From positions 1 through 22,369 of the forward strand of contig JAGQLK010000001.1 in NCBI GenBank assembly GCA_020429485.1: a stretch of 22,369 bases of DNA, written 5' to 3'. Position numbers and translations under genes: made by a program. The notes under the pieces were generated by a model. It ran no database searches and had not been told where the DNA came from. It worked only from the letters and a program-made list of their open reading frames with translations. Below are positions 15,351 through 22,369 of the stretch, piece after piece (the stretch's first letter is position 1; every line of letters starts with the position of its first letter). This DNA is from Candidatus Dojkabacteria bacterium. GTDB lineage: Bacteria > Patescibacteriota > Dojkabacteria > B142 > OLB20.

Positions 15351-16028
15351 ATGAGCGATAGAGATCCTAGAAAAGAAACCTCGATTAGAAAAGATATAAT
15401 GAAAGTACACGCTGGAGGGGCTGTATTTGATGTGATTCCTTTTCATCATGGAGAAAATGATGCTACAGAGGATGATGATAATGACCTCCTTGAAGATTTA
15501 GCAGACTATATCTATGAATACGTTTTCCAAGCAAATCAACGATGGCCAGGTCATGATGCTGAGGCAATAACTGATGCAGCAATTGATTCACTAGCATATA
15601 CCGATGCTGCTTATGCATTGAGATTTCAAGGACATTTTATTGGATTAATGGAATTTCATACTGCTGTAGGGCGTGACGGTAATGATTTTAAAGAAGTTTC
15701 CACAGTACTACATCCTCAGATTTATGCAATAGAAGGTATTGATACTGCTCATGTATCCGGGGAATTATTCGCGGGTACATTAGCTACTACTGTGCCTGGA
15801 GAGCTTGTTCATGCAAGAGTAAATCCATCAAATACTGGTTCATTAATGCTTGTAACTGGTCTTGTCCCAGAAGTTGTAAATGCAGAGAGTGATTTCGCTT
15901 ATCAGAAAATGCTTAGAAGCAAAAACCCTTACTATGGAGCAGAAGGTTTTGATGTGGAGTTTGCAGGATTAACAGGTATAGATGGATCAATTATCTATAG
16001 AATCAAAGTGCCAGCTTCCTTAGTATAA
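15351..16028 (+). CDS. unknown 225-residue protein, possibly GNAT-fold
   Basis: I start it at ATG 15351, one base after the preceding stop with a weak AGGA seven bases upstream; a TTG at 15333 would overlap the surface-protein gene. The N-terminus is charged, followed by an acidic run (ATEDDDNDLLEDLADYIYEY) and a helical part. Residues about 85-200 show strands and segments reminiscent of GNAT acetyltransferases: a pair YALRFQGHFIGLMEFH, a central EVSTVLHPQ, then HARVNPSNTGSLMLVTGLVP, which looks like the 'V...N..S......GF' end of the GNAT fold. The classical R/Q-x-x-G-x-G/A acetyl-CoA loop is not obvious. The GNAT suggestion is therefore a guess from pattern; the gene itself is well supported. 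It overlaps the convergent ABC transporter gene by nine bases. Confidence 0.78.
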   Translation: MSDRDPRKETSIRKDIMKVHAGGAVFDVIPFHHGENDATEDDDNDLLEDLADYIYEYVFQANQRWPGHDAEAITDAAIDSLAYTDAAYALRFQGHFIGLMEFHTAVGRDGNDFKEVSTVLHPQIYAIEGIDTAHVSGELFAGTLATTVPGELVHARVNPSNTGSLMLVTGLVPEVVNAESDFAYQKMLRSKNPYYGAEGFDVEFAGLTGIDGSIIYRIKVPASLV

Positions 16029-17786
16029 CTCAAAACTCTTAAGTAGTTTTTCATTACCCTCAACTTGATACCTAAGTAGATCTGAATAAATACCTGGTCT
16101 TTGTGCTAGTTCAGCAGGTGCACCAGAATCAACTATTCTACCTTCGTCTATTACAAATATACGATCAACATTTTGCACAGTTGATAATCTATGAGCGATT
16201 ATAATTACTAGCTTATCTTCCATTAATCTCTCCATTGCATCTTGAACTTCTTTTTCTGACTTAGAATCAAGGCTGCTCGTTGCCTCATCAAGGAGGAGTA
16301 TTGGTGCATCATTTAAAATAGCTCTCGCGATTTGGATTCTTTGTTTTTGTCCACCAGAAAGTCTAATACCTCTCTCTCCTACCTCAGTATTTATTCCTTT
16401 CTTAAATTTCTTAACGAAATCATATGCATTAGCCTTTTTGAGAGCATCTATAATTTCTTCTTTACTAGCTTCTAGACCATAGGAAACATTATCTTTAATT
16501 GTGGTTGAGAATAACTCATTATCTTGGAAAACCAATGAAGTATTTTTTCTTATCTGAGAATGTGGTAGGTCTGAATATTTAGAACCATTTAGCAAAATAT
16601 CTCCTTTATAAGGCTGATAGAACTTTAAAATCAGGTTAATAATAGTAGATTTACCAGCACCACTTGGCCCAACTAAAGCGATTTTTTCACCTGGTTCAAT
16701 CTTGAAGGAAATATCTTTTAACACATCATCTGAAGTATCGTACTTGAAGAAAATATTACGAAATTCTATTTCAGCCTTCTCTATTCTGGTGAAATTCTTT
16801 ATTTCTTCGAAATCTTCTGTTGATTCAAGCTCAAGTATTTCAAAAAATTCTTTTGAGCCAGATTCTGCCATCTGAATTTGAGTTAATATAAATGACATTG
16901 CAAATAATGGCCTTCTAGCTTGAGCTACAAGTTGGATAATTAATACCATTTCACCCAATGACAAATTACCCTGGAAAGTAGTGTAGAAAACCACTACATT
17001 TATAGCAAGCAGAATAACATTTAGACTTGTATTTCTTACGAAGTCGAAGATATGAAAAGTTCTACTTTGCTTACCATAAATTTTATTTATCGTAGCCTGT
17101 TCTTTGCTGATAAATTTCAATTCTTTGATCTCATTTGTAAATCCTTTGACTACTTTAATATTTGAGATGACTTCTTGAATACGACCGCTTGATATGTCCG
17201 AATGCTTATTTTTCTTTACTTCTTCCTCTCCCCATTTCTTTGTAGAATAATAAGTTATGACTGTATAAATAGGAAAAAGTGAGAATGTGAAAACAGCTGT
17301 CTGCCAGTTGTAATATGCAAGCAGCCCAATAGTAATTACACTCTGTAAAAATGTAGGTAGAATAAAGTTAGTTGCAGTTCCAGAAAAACCTTTTATTGTT
17401 TCGATACCTCTGTTTAACTGATTCAGGATCTTTCCAGATAATTCCGAGTCGAAATAACTCTGTGAAAGAGTCATAGTTTTGGTATAGAACTTTTCAATTA
17501 GATATTTTCGTAGTTCGCCAGATAAGTGGTCCCCTAGTCTATCACTAATAGAACTTATTACTGTAGTCAGCATGTTTGCGATAAACGCTAGAGCTATCAT
17601 AAGGAACAGTCTCTGGATATCACCTGTGCCATTTTGGACTTGAAGTACAATTTCGTCGACTATGTACTTAGATAATACTGGCGCTAATTGCTCCATAACC
17701 GCAGTGATTACGATTAGAAAGCCGATAATACCAAGAAGTCTATAAAGTGGTCGGGCGACCTTAATTATTTTGACAATATTTTTCAT
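16020..17786 (-). CDS. ABC transporter, fused membrane and ATPase domains (ABCB/MsbA-type exporter half)
   Basis: 588 residues, a standard exporter half-transporter that should work as a homodimer or with an unlinked partner. Residues about 15-310 form the six-helix membrane domain, including LIVITAVMEQLAPVLSKYIV and coupling segments. The ATPase domain has every motif: Walker A GPSGAGKST (near 372-380), Q-loop LVFQDN, signature LSGGQKQR (near 474-481), Walker B ILLLDEATSSLD (near 494-505) and the switch histidine in IIAHRLSTV (near 528-536). Nothing is missing. The substrate (lipid, peptide or drug) cannot be told. It lies 57 bases downstream of the 312-residue unknown gene on the same strand, with no terminator between, so they may be co-transcribed. 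It is rich in lysine, unlike that neighbour. Confidence 0.93.
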   Translation of the reverse strand: MKNIVKIIKVARPLYRLLGIIGFLIVITAVMEQLAPVLSKYIVDEIVLQVQNGTGDIQRLFLMIALAFIANMLTTVISSISDRLGDHLSGELRKYLIEKFYTKTMTLSQSYFDSELSGKILNQLNRGIETIKGFSGTATNFILPTFLQSVITIGLLAYYNWQTAVFTFSLFPIYTVITYYSTKKWGEEEVKKNKHSDISSGRIQEVISNIKVVKGFTNEIKELKFISKEQATINKIYGKQSRTFHIFDFVRNTSLNVILLAINVVVFYTTFQGNLSLGEMVLIIQLVAQARRPLFAMSFILTQIQMAESGSKEFFEILELESTEDFEEIKNFTRIEKAEIEFRNIFFKYDTSDDVLKDISFKIEPGEKIALVGPSGAGKSTIINLILKFYQPYKGDILLNGSKYSDLPHSQIRKNTSLVFQDNELFSTTIKDNVSYGLEASKEEIIDALKKANAYDFVKKFKKGINTEVGERGIRLSGGQKQRIQIARAILNDAPILLLDEATSSLDSKSEKEVQDAMERLMEDKLVIIIAHRLSTVQNVDRIFVIDEGRIVDSGAPAELAQRPGIYSDLLRYQVEGNEKLLKSFELY

Positions 17787-17843
17787 TTATTTGGGATTTA
17801 ATACTTTGATATTGTAGCAGATATAACTATGAAGAGATAATGA

Positions 17844-18782
17844 CTAAAAGTATTCATCGTCATCAACATATTCAAGACCGTCATCATCCTCTTCCTGCTC
17901 CACTATTAATTCTTCCTCTAGTAGTATTTGATATATATCATCAAAACAATATCCATAAAATTCTAACCATTCGGCTATTCCAGTAATCTCATCTTCAGTT
18001 GCACCGCTTCCATATGCTGCAACAACCAGATAATGCATATCTTCCCATTCATATACATTGATTCCCCCTGGTATTCGCGTATTGACCAGATTGGCAATTG
18101 CAGCCTGTCCTAAGAATGGATTAAAGTCCATGAATCCAGTATAACTATTTAGTAAGTTTTTAAATGCATCTGCTGTTGGATAGTTATTGTATGCGCTAGC
18201 TAGGTTTGCAATTAGTTCGCTTGATCGTCTGATATTTCTTGATAACTTTTCATGTACGTAGAACATGGAGTCAGATTGATTCTTGAAGTGAAGTGTAGAG
18301 CATGATAATCCGATAGCTGTTGTCATAGCTACCTCATTAGAATTGCCATAATCCATAAGTAAGTTTAATAGTTGAGTTGATCTTTCAATTTGTTGGTCTG
18401 TCAGCATGTAAGTCCCACCTAAAACTCTGCACACTTCGGGTGCATATAATTCTCTTACAGATGGATCTTGCATAGCAAATCCAATAGTAATCAATAAATC
18501 ATCATAGATTTTTGCTACTTCATACTGAGTAAAATCAACTTGATCAACGGGAAGGGTTGATTCGAGGAGGTCTATAGCTCTAGAAACTGGGATAGGAACT
18601 TCAAATCCTGCATCGCTCTCTTCTTCTTGTACTTGGGTAAATTCGCTGTATCCAGCTGCTACTAGATTATCCATAGCTACCATAGCAGGTAATTCTCCAA
18701 AACCATAATCATATGGGTTGGGTGACGTTGGATCTATTTTGCCTTCCTCTGGTTGTGGTAATATTAATAGTGTTTCGTACAT
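17844..18782 (-). CDS. unknown acidic 312-residue protein, lysine-poor
   Basis: 312 residues from ATG 18782 to a TAG. No family recognised. It is soluble and mainly helical, with a strongly acidic C-terminal tail (EQEEDDDGLEYVDDDEYF). The segment DNLVAAGYSEFTQVQ near residues 38-52 matches the Leu-x-x-x-Gly-Tyr turn of the 1216- and 720-residue proteins, and another Gly-Tyr helix lies near 275 (EWLEFYGYCFDDIYQILL). There are only about five lysines in the whole protein. It is divergent from yaaA across a 54-base promoter region and could be the first gene of a pair with the ABC exporter. Composition and motif place it in the same unexplained protein group. Confidence 0.8.
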   Translation of the reverse strand: MYETLLILPQPEEGKIDPTSPNPYDYGFGELPAMVAMDNLVAAGYSEFTQVQEEESDAGFEVPIPVSRAIDLLESTLPVDQVDFTQYEVAKIYDDLLITIGFAMQDPSVRELYAPEVCRVLGGTYMLTDQQIERSTQLLNLLMDYGNSNEVAMTTAIGLSCSTLHFKNQSDSMFYVHEKLSRNIRRSSELIANLASAYNNYPTADAFKNLLNSYTGFMDFNPFLGQAAIANLVNTRIPGGINVYEWEDMHYLVVAAYGSGATEDEITGIAEWLEFYGYCFDDIYQILLEEELIVEQEEDDDGLEYVDDDEYF

Positions 18783-18824
18783 TATTTATACTCTTCTATA
18801 TACTAATTATATCATAAATCACAT

Positions 18825-18830
18825 TATTCT
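18825..18830 (+). promoter_or_regulatory. -10 element TATTCT at leaderless distance from yaaA
   Basis: TATTCT, six bases, then the ATG at 18837. There is no Shine-Dalgarno sequence and no clear -35. The same 54-base gap must also hold the reverse-strand promoter of the 312-residue gene (TATATA/TATAGA near 18795). Confidence 0.35.
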
Positions 18831-18836
18831 TCTATT

Positions 18837-19592
18837 ATGCTTATATTGACCTCGCCTGCTAAAACACTTGACCTATCGAAAGAATGGGATGAAGAATTTA
18901 CAAATCCAACGTTTACACAAGAAGCAGATGAGCTAGTAGCAAGTCTAAAGAATATGTCTCTAAAAAAGTTAAAAAGCACGCTAGAAGTGAGTGATAAGTT
19001 GGCACAACTAAATTATGAGAGGTTTCAAGTATGGGGCAAAGATCACAATGTTAGCAACTCTAAGCCTGCAATAAGAATGTACTATGGAGATATCTATAGA
19101 GAATTATCACCCAAGGAATATTCAAAAGATCAGAAAGCATACCTTCAAAAAACTCTGCGAATCATTACAGGATTGTATGGACTATTAAGACCATATGATC
19201 TTATTCAGCCATACCGATTAGAAATGAAGATAAAACTTAATACAAAGAAGGGAAAGGATCTCTATCAGTTTTGGGGTGACAAATTGACAGATTTGCTTAA
19301 TCAAGAGATAAGAGACTATAAGCATAAGTTACTTGTAAGTTTGGCCTCAAACGAATACGAGGCAGCAGTTGACTTGGATAAGATCGAAAGCGAAGTCTGG
19401 GATATATTATTTCTACAAAAAAAGAATGGTGAATTAAAGAATGTTGGTATCTTTTCTAAAAAAGCTCGAGGTACAATGATACAGTACTGTGTTGAAAACC
19501 AGATAGAGACAATTGATAACTTGAAAAAATTCAATGCAGATGGTTATAAATTCTCAAATGCAGATAATAAAACATTAGTATTTGTAAGGTAA
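18837..19592 (+). CDS. yaaA: YaaA-family (UPF0246) peroxide-stress protein
   Basis: 251 residues, full length for the family. It begins with the hallmark LILTSPAKTLDL (SPAK at residues 6-9) and contains the conserved TGLYGLLRPYDLIQPYRLEM block (about 114-133) and the C-terminal SKKARGTMIQYCVEN segment with its basic residues. In Escherichia coli YaaA limits free iron and DNA damage during hydrogen-peroxide stress; the fold carries a DNA-binding helix-hairpin-helix. The role in this organism is inferred only. The protein is very lysine-rich, contrasting with the gene across the promoter. Its stop overlaps the start of the helicase gene by one base (TAATG), so the two form an operon, which fits a DNA-protection role. 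Confidence 0.93.
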   Translation: MLILTSPAKTLDLSKEWDEEFTNPTFTQEADELVASLKNMSLKKLKSTLEVSDKLAQLNYERFQVWGKDHNVSNSKPAIRMYYGDIYRELSPKEYSKDQKAYLQKTLRIITGLYGLLRPYDLIQPYRLEMKIKLNTKKGKDLYQFWGDKLTDLLNQEIRDYKHKLLVSLASNEYEAAVDLDKIESEVWDILFLQKKNGELKNVGIFSKKARGTMIQYCVENQIETIDNLKKFNADGYKFSNADNKTLVFVR

Positions 19593-20917
19593 TGGATATT
19601 AGTAACATAAAAATAACTGACGAGTTCAAAACGGCTTTTGATATGCTAGAGAAATCATCTGGTCATATTTTCCTTACTGGAGAGGCTGGAACTGGTAAAT
19701 CGACTTTACTGGAATATTTTAGAAGTAAAACAGGCAAAGAACTAATAGTATTGGCTCCTACTGGTGTGGCTGCAGTAAATGTACGAGGTGAAACTATTCA
19801 CTCATTCTTTCAGTTTAGTCCTGGTATTGAGCCTGAAAATATTACCAAGAAGATCTGGGATAAAAATAAGCGCACTTTGATTGAAAATCTAGACGCTATA
19901 GTAATAGATGAAATTTCAATGGTTAGGGCAGACTTGCTTGATTGCATAGATAAGAGCTTAAGACTAAATCGTCCAAAGAAATTTTCAGGGTTACCATTTG
20001 GGGGCGTACAAATGATATTCATAGGTGATCTATTTCAATTACCTCCAGTACTGACTAAAAATGAAGAAGAAATATTTAAGAGTAAATATAAAAGTCCGTA
20101 TTTCTTTGATTCAAGGGTATTCCTTGATTTAGAGTTCAATTACATTTCTCTAAAAGAAGTGCATAGACAGAAAGATGAGGATTTCATTAGTATTTTAAAT
20201 AAGATTAGGCATGGAGCAGTAGATGAGTACGACCTAGAGCTACTAAATGAAAGAGTTGATGAATATCTGAACTATTTGGAAGATTATTATATCTACCTAT
20301 CTACAACAAACTATATTGCGGATAAAGTTAATCAAGCTAAATTAGCAGAACTTGAAGGTGATACATATAAATTCGAAGGTGAGTTATTGGGTAAGTTTAG
20401 TGAAAATCAAACACCTGCTGATGTAGAAATAAACCTAAAGCCAGGTGCGCAGATTATGCTACTTAATAATGATTCTGAAGGTAGATGGATAAATGGAACT
20501 ATAGGTAAACTTGAAGACGTATATGAGCGTAAGCCAGGGCAGCAGGTATTAGTTGCAACCCTAGAGAATGGTGAGTCTGTAGAAATAGATAAATTTACAT
20601 GGAATAAATATAAATTTGATATCAATCCTCTTACCAATGAAGTTAAAGAAGAGGTAATTGGCTCTTTCTCTCAGTTTCCTGTTAGATTAGCATGGGGAAT
20701 TACTATCCACAAAAGCCAAGGTAAAACATTTGAGCATGTAGTAATTGATATTGGACGGGGCACTTTTGTACCAGGACAACTATACGTAGCACTAAGTAGA
20801 TGTACCAATCTAAATGGAATCATTTTACGTAGAAGAATTGAGCCAGAGCATATATGGACAGATGATAGATTGAAGCAGTTTGTTGATTATTTGGATCAGA
20901 AATTAACTGAAGAATAA
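19592..20917 (+). CDS. Pif1-like superfamily 1B DNA helicase
   Basis: 441 residues, close to the minimal Pif1/RecD2-like core. It would unwind DNA 5' to 3' using ATP. Motifs seen: Walker A GEAGTGKSTLLEYF (residues 29-42), APTGVAAVNVRGETIHSFF (motif Ia, 52-70), Walker B VIDEISMVRADLLD (104-117), motif III IFIGDLFQLPPV (142-153), and C-terminal ITIHKSQGKTFEHVVID (motif V, about 369-385) and QLYVALSRC (motif VI, about 394-402). The TAATG overlap with yaaA shows translational coupling. Small Pif1 helicases of this kind are common in CPR-type genomes. They may help resolve G-quadruplexes, recombination intermediates or replication forks; which applies here is unknown. No extra domain is fused. Confidence 0.92.
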   Translation: MDISNIKITDEFKTAFDMLEKSSGHIFLTGEAGTGKSTLLEYFRSKTGKELIVLAPTGVAAVNVRGETIHSFFQFSPGIEPENITKKIWDKNKRTLIENLDAIVIDEISMVRADLLDCIDKSLRLNRPKKFSGLPFGGVQMIFIGDLFQLPPVLTKNEEEIFKSKYKSPYFFDSRVFLDLEFNYISLKEVHRQKDEDFISILNKIRHGAVDEYDLELLNERVDEYLNYLEDYYIYLSTTNYIADKVNQAKLAELEGDTYKFEGELLGKFSENQTPADVEINLKPGAQIMLLNNDSEGRWINGTIGKLEDVYERKPGQQVLVATLENGESVEIDKFTWNKYKFDINPLTNEVKEEVIGSFSQFPVRLAWGITIHKSQGKTFEHVVIDIGRGTFVPGQLYVALSRCTNLNGIILRRRIEPEHIWTDDRLKQFVDYLDQKLTEE

Positions 20918-20992
20918 TCCTTTATCACGTTTCCCTATTACAACCCTTTTATCTTTTGCTAATATAAGAATAATATTTATCGACTAAATGTC

Positions 20993-21781
20993 ATGTTAGA
21001 GAGTTTTTATAAATCATTTTATAGCAAAGAGTTTTATGCAGATAAATTAGCAGAAGGAGGCAAAAAAGCTGCTAAGCACATGTTTGCGTTCTGGACTATT
21101 ATTGGGCTGGTATTTGCATTATTTTCATTCTTAACCACCGGATTAAGTGCAAGAAGAGACTTAAGTGAGTTTTCCACTCAGGATTTCCCTAACAGAGTTA
21201 GTATGATTGATGGAAAGTTAAGTGTTGATGGTGTGGATATGCCTATTGAATTTGCAGAAGGGGGACAGTATTTCGCTCTAGATACGACTGGCGAAATTGT
21301 GGAAATACCAAGCGGGTATAGTGATGCAGCAGTGTTTACGGAGGACAGAATACTTTATAGGTCTAAAGATGGTTATGGAGATCAGGAGGCTCTTTATTCC
21401 ACAATTGTTAATAATGATATTGAATTTACCAAAGCAGATATTGTAGATTTTGCTAATGTACTAAGTATTTGGTTGCTGGTTCTAATACCAGTGATTAAAT
21501 TCCTCTCGATTTTCAATTCGAATATCATGGGGATTTTGATGGTTACTATTGTTGGTGCAATAGTGCTGAAATTTATGAAAAAACAAAATACACTACGGAG
21601 AAGTTTCATAATCTCTGTATATGCTGCATTTCCTGTGTTTGTAGTAACTTTCTTCCAAAACCTATTTGGAATGATAGTGCCTGATATCTTATCACTCTTC
21701 CTATGTTGCTTTGGATTTGTATTCCTGTTCGTTAAATGGGGATACTTCTTCTGGTTGGGTGCATCAACCTTAAAGGATTAG
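20993..21781 (+). CDS. DUF1189-like integral membrane protein
   Basis: 262 residues. Layout: a short cytoplasmic start (ESFYKSFYSKEFYADKLAEG), a membrane helix at about 34-52, an extracellular part of about 95 residues with FSTQDFPNRVSMIDGKLSVD and acidic loops, then three to four membrane helices between about 155 and 258. 'YxSxFYxxxL... helix ... DFPxxVxxxxGKLxVD ... helices' is the pattern of DUF1189 proteins, which are membrane proteins of unknown role found mainly in low-GC Gram-positives and CPR bacteria. It starts at ATG 20993 after a 75-base gap; an out-of-frame ATG at 20988 ends at once. No Shine-Dalgarno sequence is seen. It ends in a TAG touching the stop of the next, convergent gene with no base between. 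Confidence 0.72.
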   Translation: MLESFYKSFYSKEFYADKLAEGGKKAAKHMFAFWTIIGLVFALFSFLTTGLSARRDLSEFSTQDFPNRVSMIDGKLSVDGVDMPIEFAEGGQYFALDTTGEIVEIPSGYSDAAVFTEDRILYRSKDGYGDQEALYSTIVNNDIEFTKADIVDFANVLSIWLLVLIPVIKFLSIFNSNIMGILMVTIVGAIVLKFMKKQNTLRRSFIISVYAAFPVFVVTFFQNLFGMIVPDILSLFLCCFGFVFLFVKWGYFFWLGASTLKD

Positions 21782-22369
21782 TTATTTGCATATATTAATC
21801 GTTTTTAGTTGAGGTGAAATATCGTGTAGATCTGGGATATTAATCTCTTCTTGCTGTAATTCAGCTTCTTTTAGTTTTTCATAGCTTAGAATTGAAGGTA
21901 AGTATTCCCCTTCTCTTTCTATTAGTACTCCAGAACCTACCCAGAACTGTACACTAGAAGCTCGCGATGATTTTAAGTGGATACCCCATGTGCCGGTGTA
22001 TCGGAAACCTACTGTTACCATATCTTTAGCAAAGGCCCAAGTAACTCCTTCTTCCCAATCACCCATTATGAATGCATCATGTACTAAAGCTGATTCAACA
22101 AGTCGTTCTTTCTTTTCTGCTTGTGATACATTACTCCAGTCAATATTGTAATTTCTTTCTGCTTTAGCAAGCTTGTGTTCTATTTCATCCTCTTCTTGGT
22201 TGTCCCACTTTGCCCTCAACTCCTCAATGATTTTATCAAGGCGTGAGTTAACTTGCTCTATAGTTATTTCATCTCTGATCTTAGAAAACTCGAACATAAT
22301 ATTAGTGTCACTAAGAGAATTAAAGTACTGCACTAATTGCTCGCATTGCTTGTTATAGTTGTCCAAATC
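21782..22369 (-). CDS. unknown protein, cut by or starting at the right window edge
   Basis: Reverse frame of at least 194 residues. A TTG near the edge (22366) is a possible start, but the frame stays open to the last base, so the 5' end may lie outside the window. The N-terminal 90 residues are charged, helical and coil-like (IEELRAKWDNQEEDEIEHKL). The C-terminal half is strand-rich with a Gly/aromatic core (VTVGFRYTGTWGIHLKSS, VQFWVGSGVLI). No known family is recognised, and no signal peptide or membrane helix is seen. It ends at a TAA directly abutting the stop of the DUF1189-like gene. Confidence 0.7.
   Translation of the reverse strand, partial: DLDNYNKQCEQLVQYFNSLSDTNIMFEFSKIRDEITIEQVNSRLDKIIEELRAKWDNQEEDEIEHKLAKAERNYNIDWSNVSQAEKKERLVESALVHDAFIMGDWEEGVTWAFAKDMVTVGFRYTGTWGIHLKSSRASSVQFWVGSGVLIEREGEYLPSILSYEKLKEAELQQEEINIPDLHDISPQLKTINICK

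Noticed and set aside
16020..17786. Toxin or bacteriocin exporter with the 312-residue gene as its cargo
   Set aside because: No leader peptide or double-Gly site in the 312-residue protein and no peptidase domain on the transporter; being adjacent is not enough.

Overview
This window is AT-rich and very densely packed. No gap without a gene exceeds about 150 bases, and most convergent gene pairs overlap at their stop codons. No rRNA, tRNA, CRISPR array, transposase or prophage gene is visible. The mix points to a reduced bacterial genome of the Candidate Phyla Radiation (Patescibacteria) type: isolated 'orphan' metabolic enzymes (an NAD(P)H-hydrate epimerase, a FolC-like Mur-ligase-fold protein), a short Pif1-like helicase, a YaaA protein, many surface proteins with Thr/Pro linkers, very large proteins of unknown function, few Shine-Dalgarno sequences and apparently leaderless promoters. 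The phylum is inference; no marker gene is present to fix it.

Layout. At 1-1.8 kb there is a gene tail, a small reverse-strand gene, a 150-residue unknown protein and the epimerase. At 1.9-10.1 kb two abutting forward genes encode unknown soluble proteins of 1216 and 319 residues. They meet folC head-on, and behind folC lies a 720-residue unknown protein. At 10.1-10.6 kb are two tiny tandem genes, each with its own consensus-like promoter, which encode different N-termini but the same C-terminal tail. At 10.6-15.3 kb is a cell-envelope block: a membrane-anchored beta-propeller protein (COG4880 type), a lysine-free lipoprotein, a VIT1/CCC1-type Fe/Mn transporter and a bitopic protein with Cys-rich and Asp-rich calcium-type repeats. 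At 15.3-18.8 kb are a possible GNAT-fold protein, an ABC exporter and a 312-residue acidic unknown protein. At 18.8-22.4 kb are yaaA plus a Pif1-like helicase (overlapping by one base), a DUF1189-like membrane protein and an unknown gene that runs into the window edge.

How it works together. The recognisable genes are housekeeping or envelope functions without a shared pathway. The unexplained component is a set of unknown soluble proteins (at about 0.2-0.4, 0.5-1.0, 1.9-6.5, 7.9-10.1, 10.1-10.5, 15.4-16.0 and 17.8-18.8 kb). They are poor in lysine compared with the lysine-rich housekeeping proteins beside them, and several share a short Gly-Tyr/Gly-Ile helix-turn motif. The tandem tail-sharing small proteins are the best candidates for something new. 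All 21 stop codons I can place are TAA or TAG; TGA is not used.
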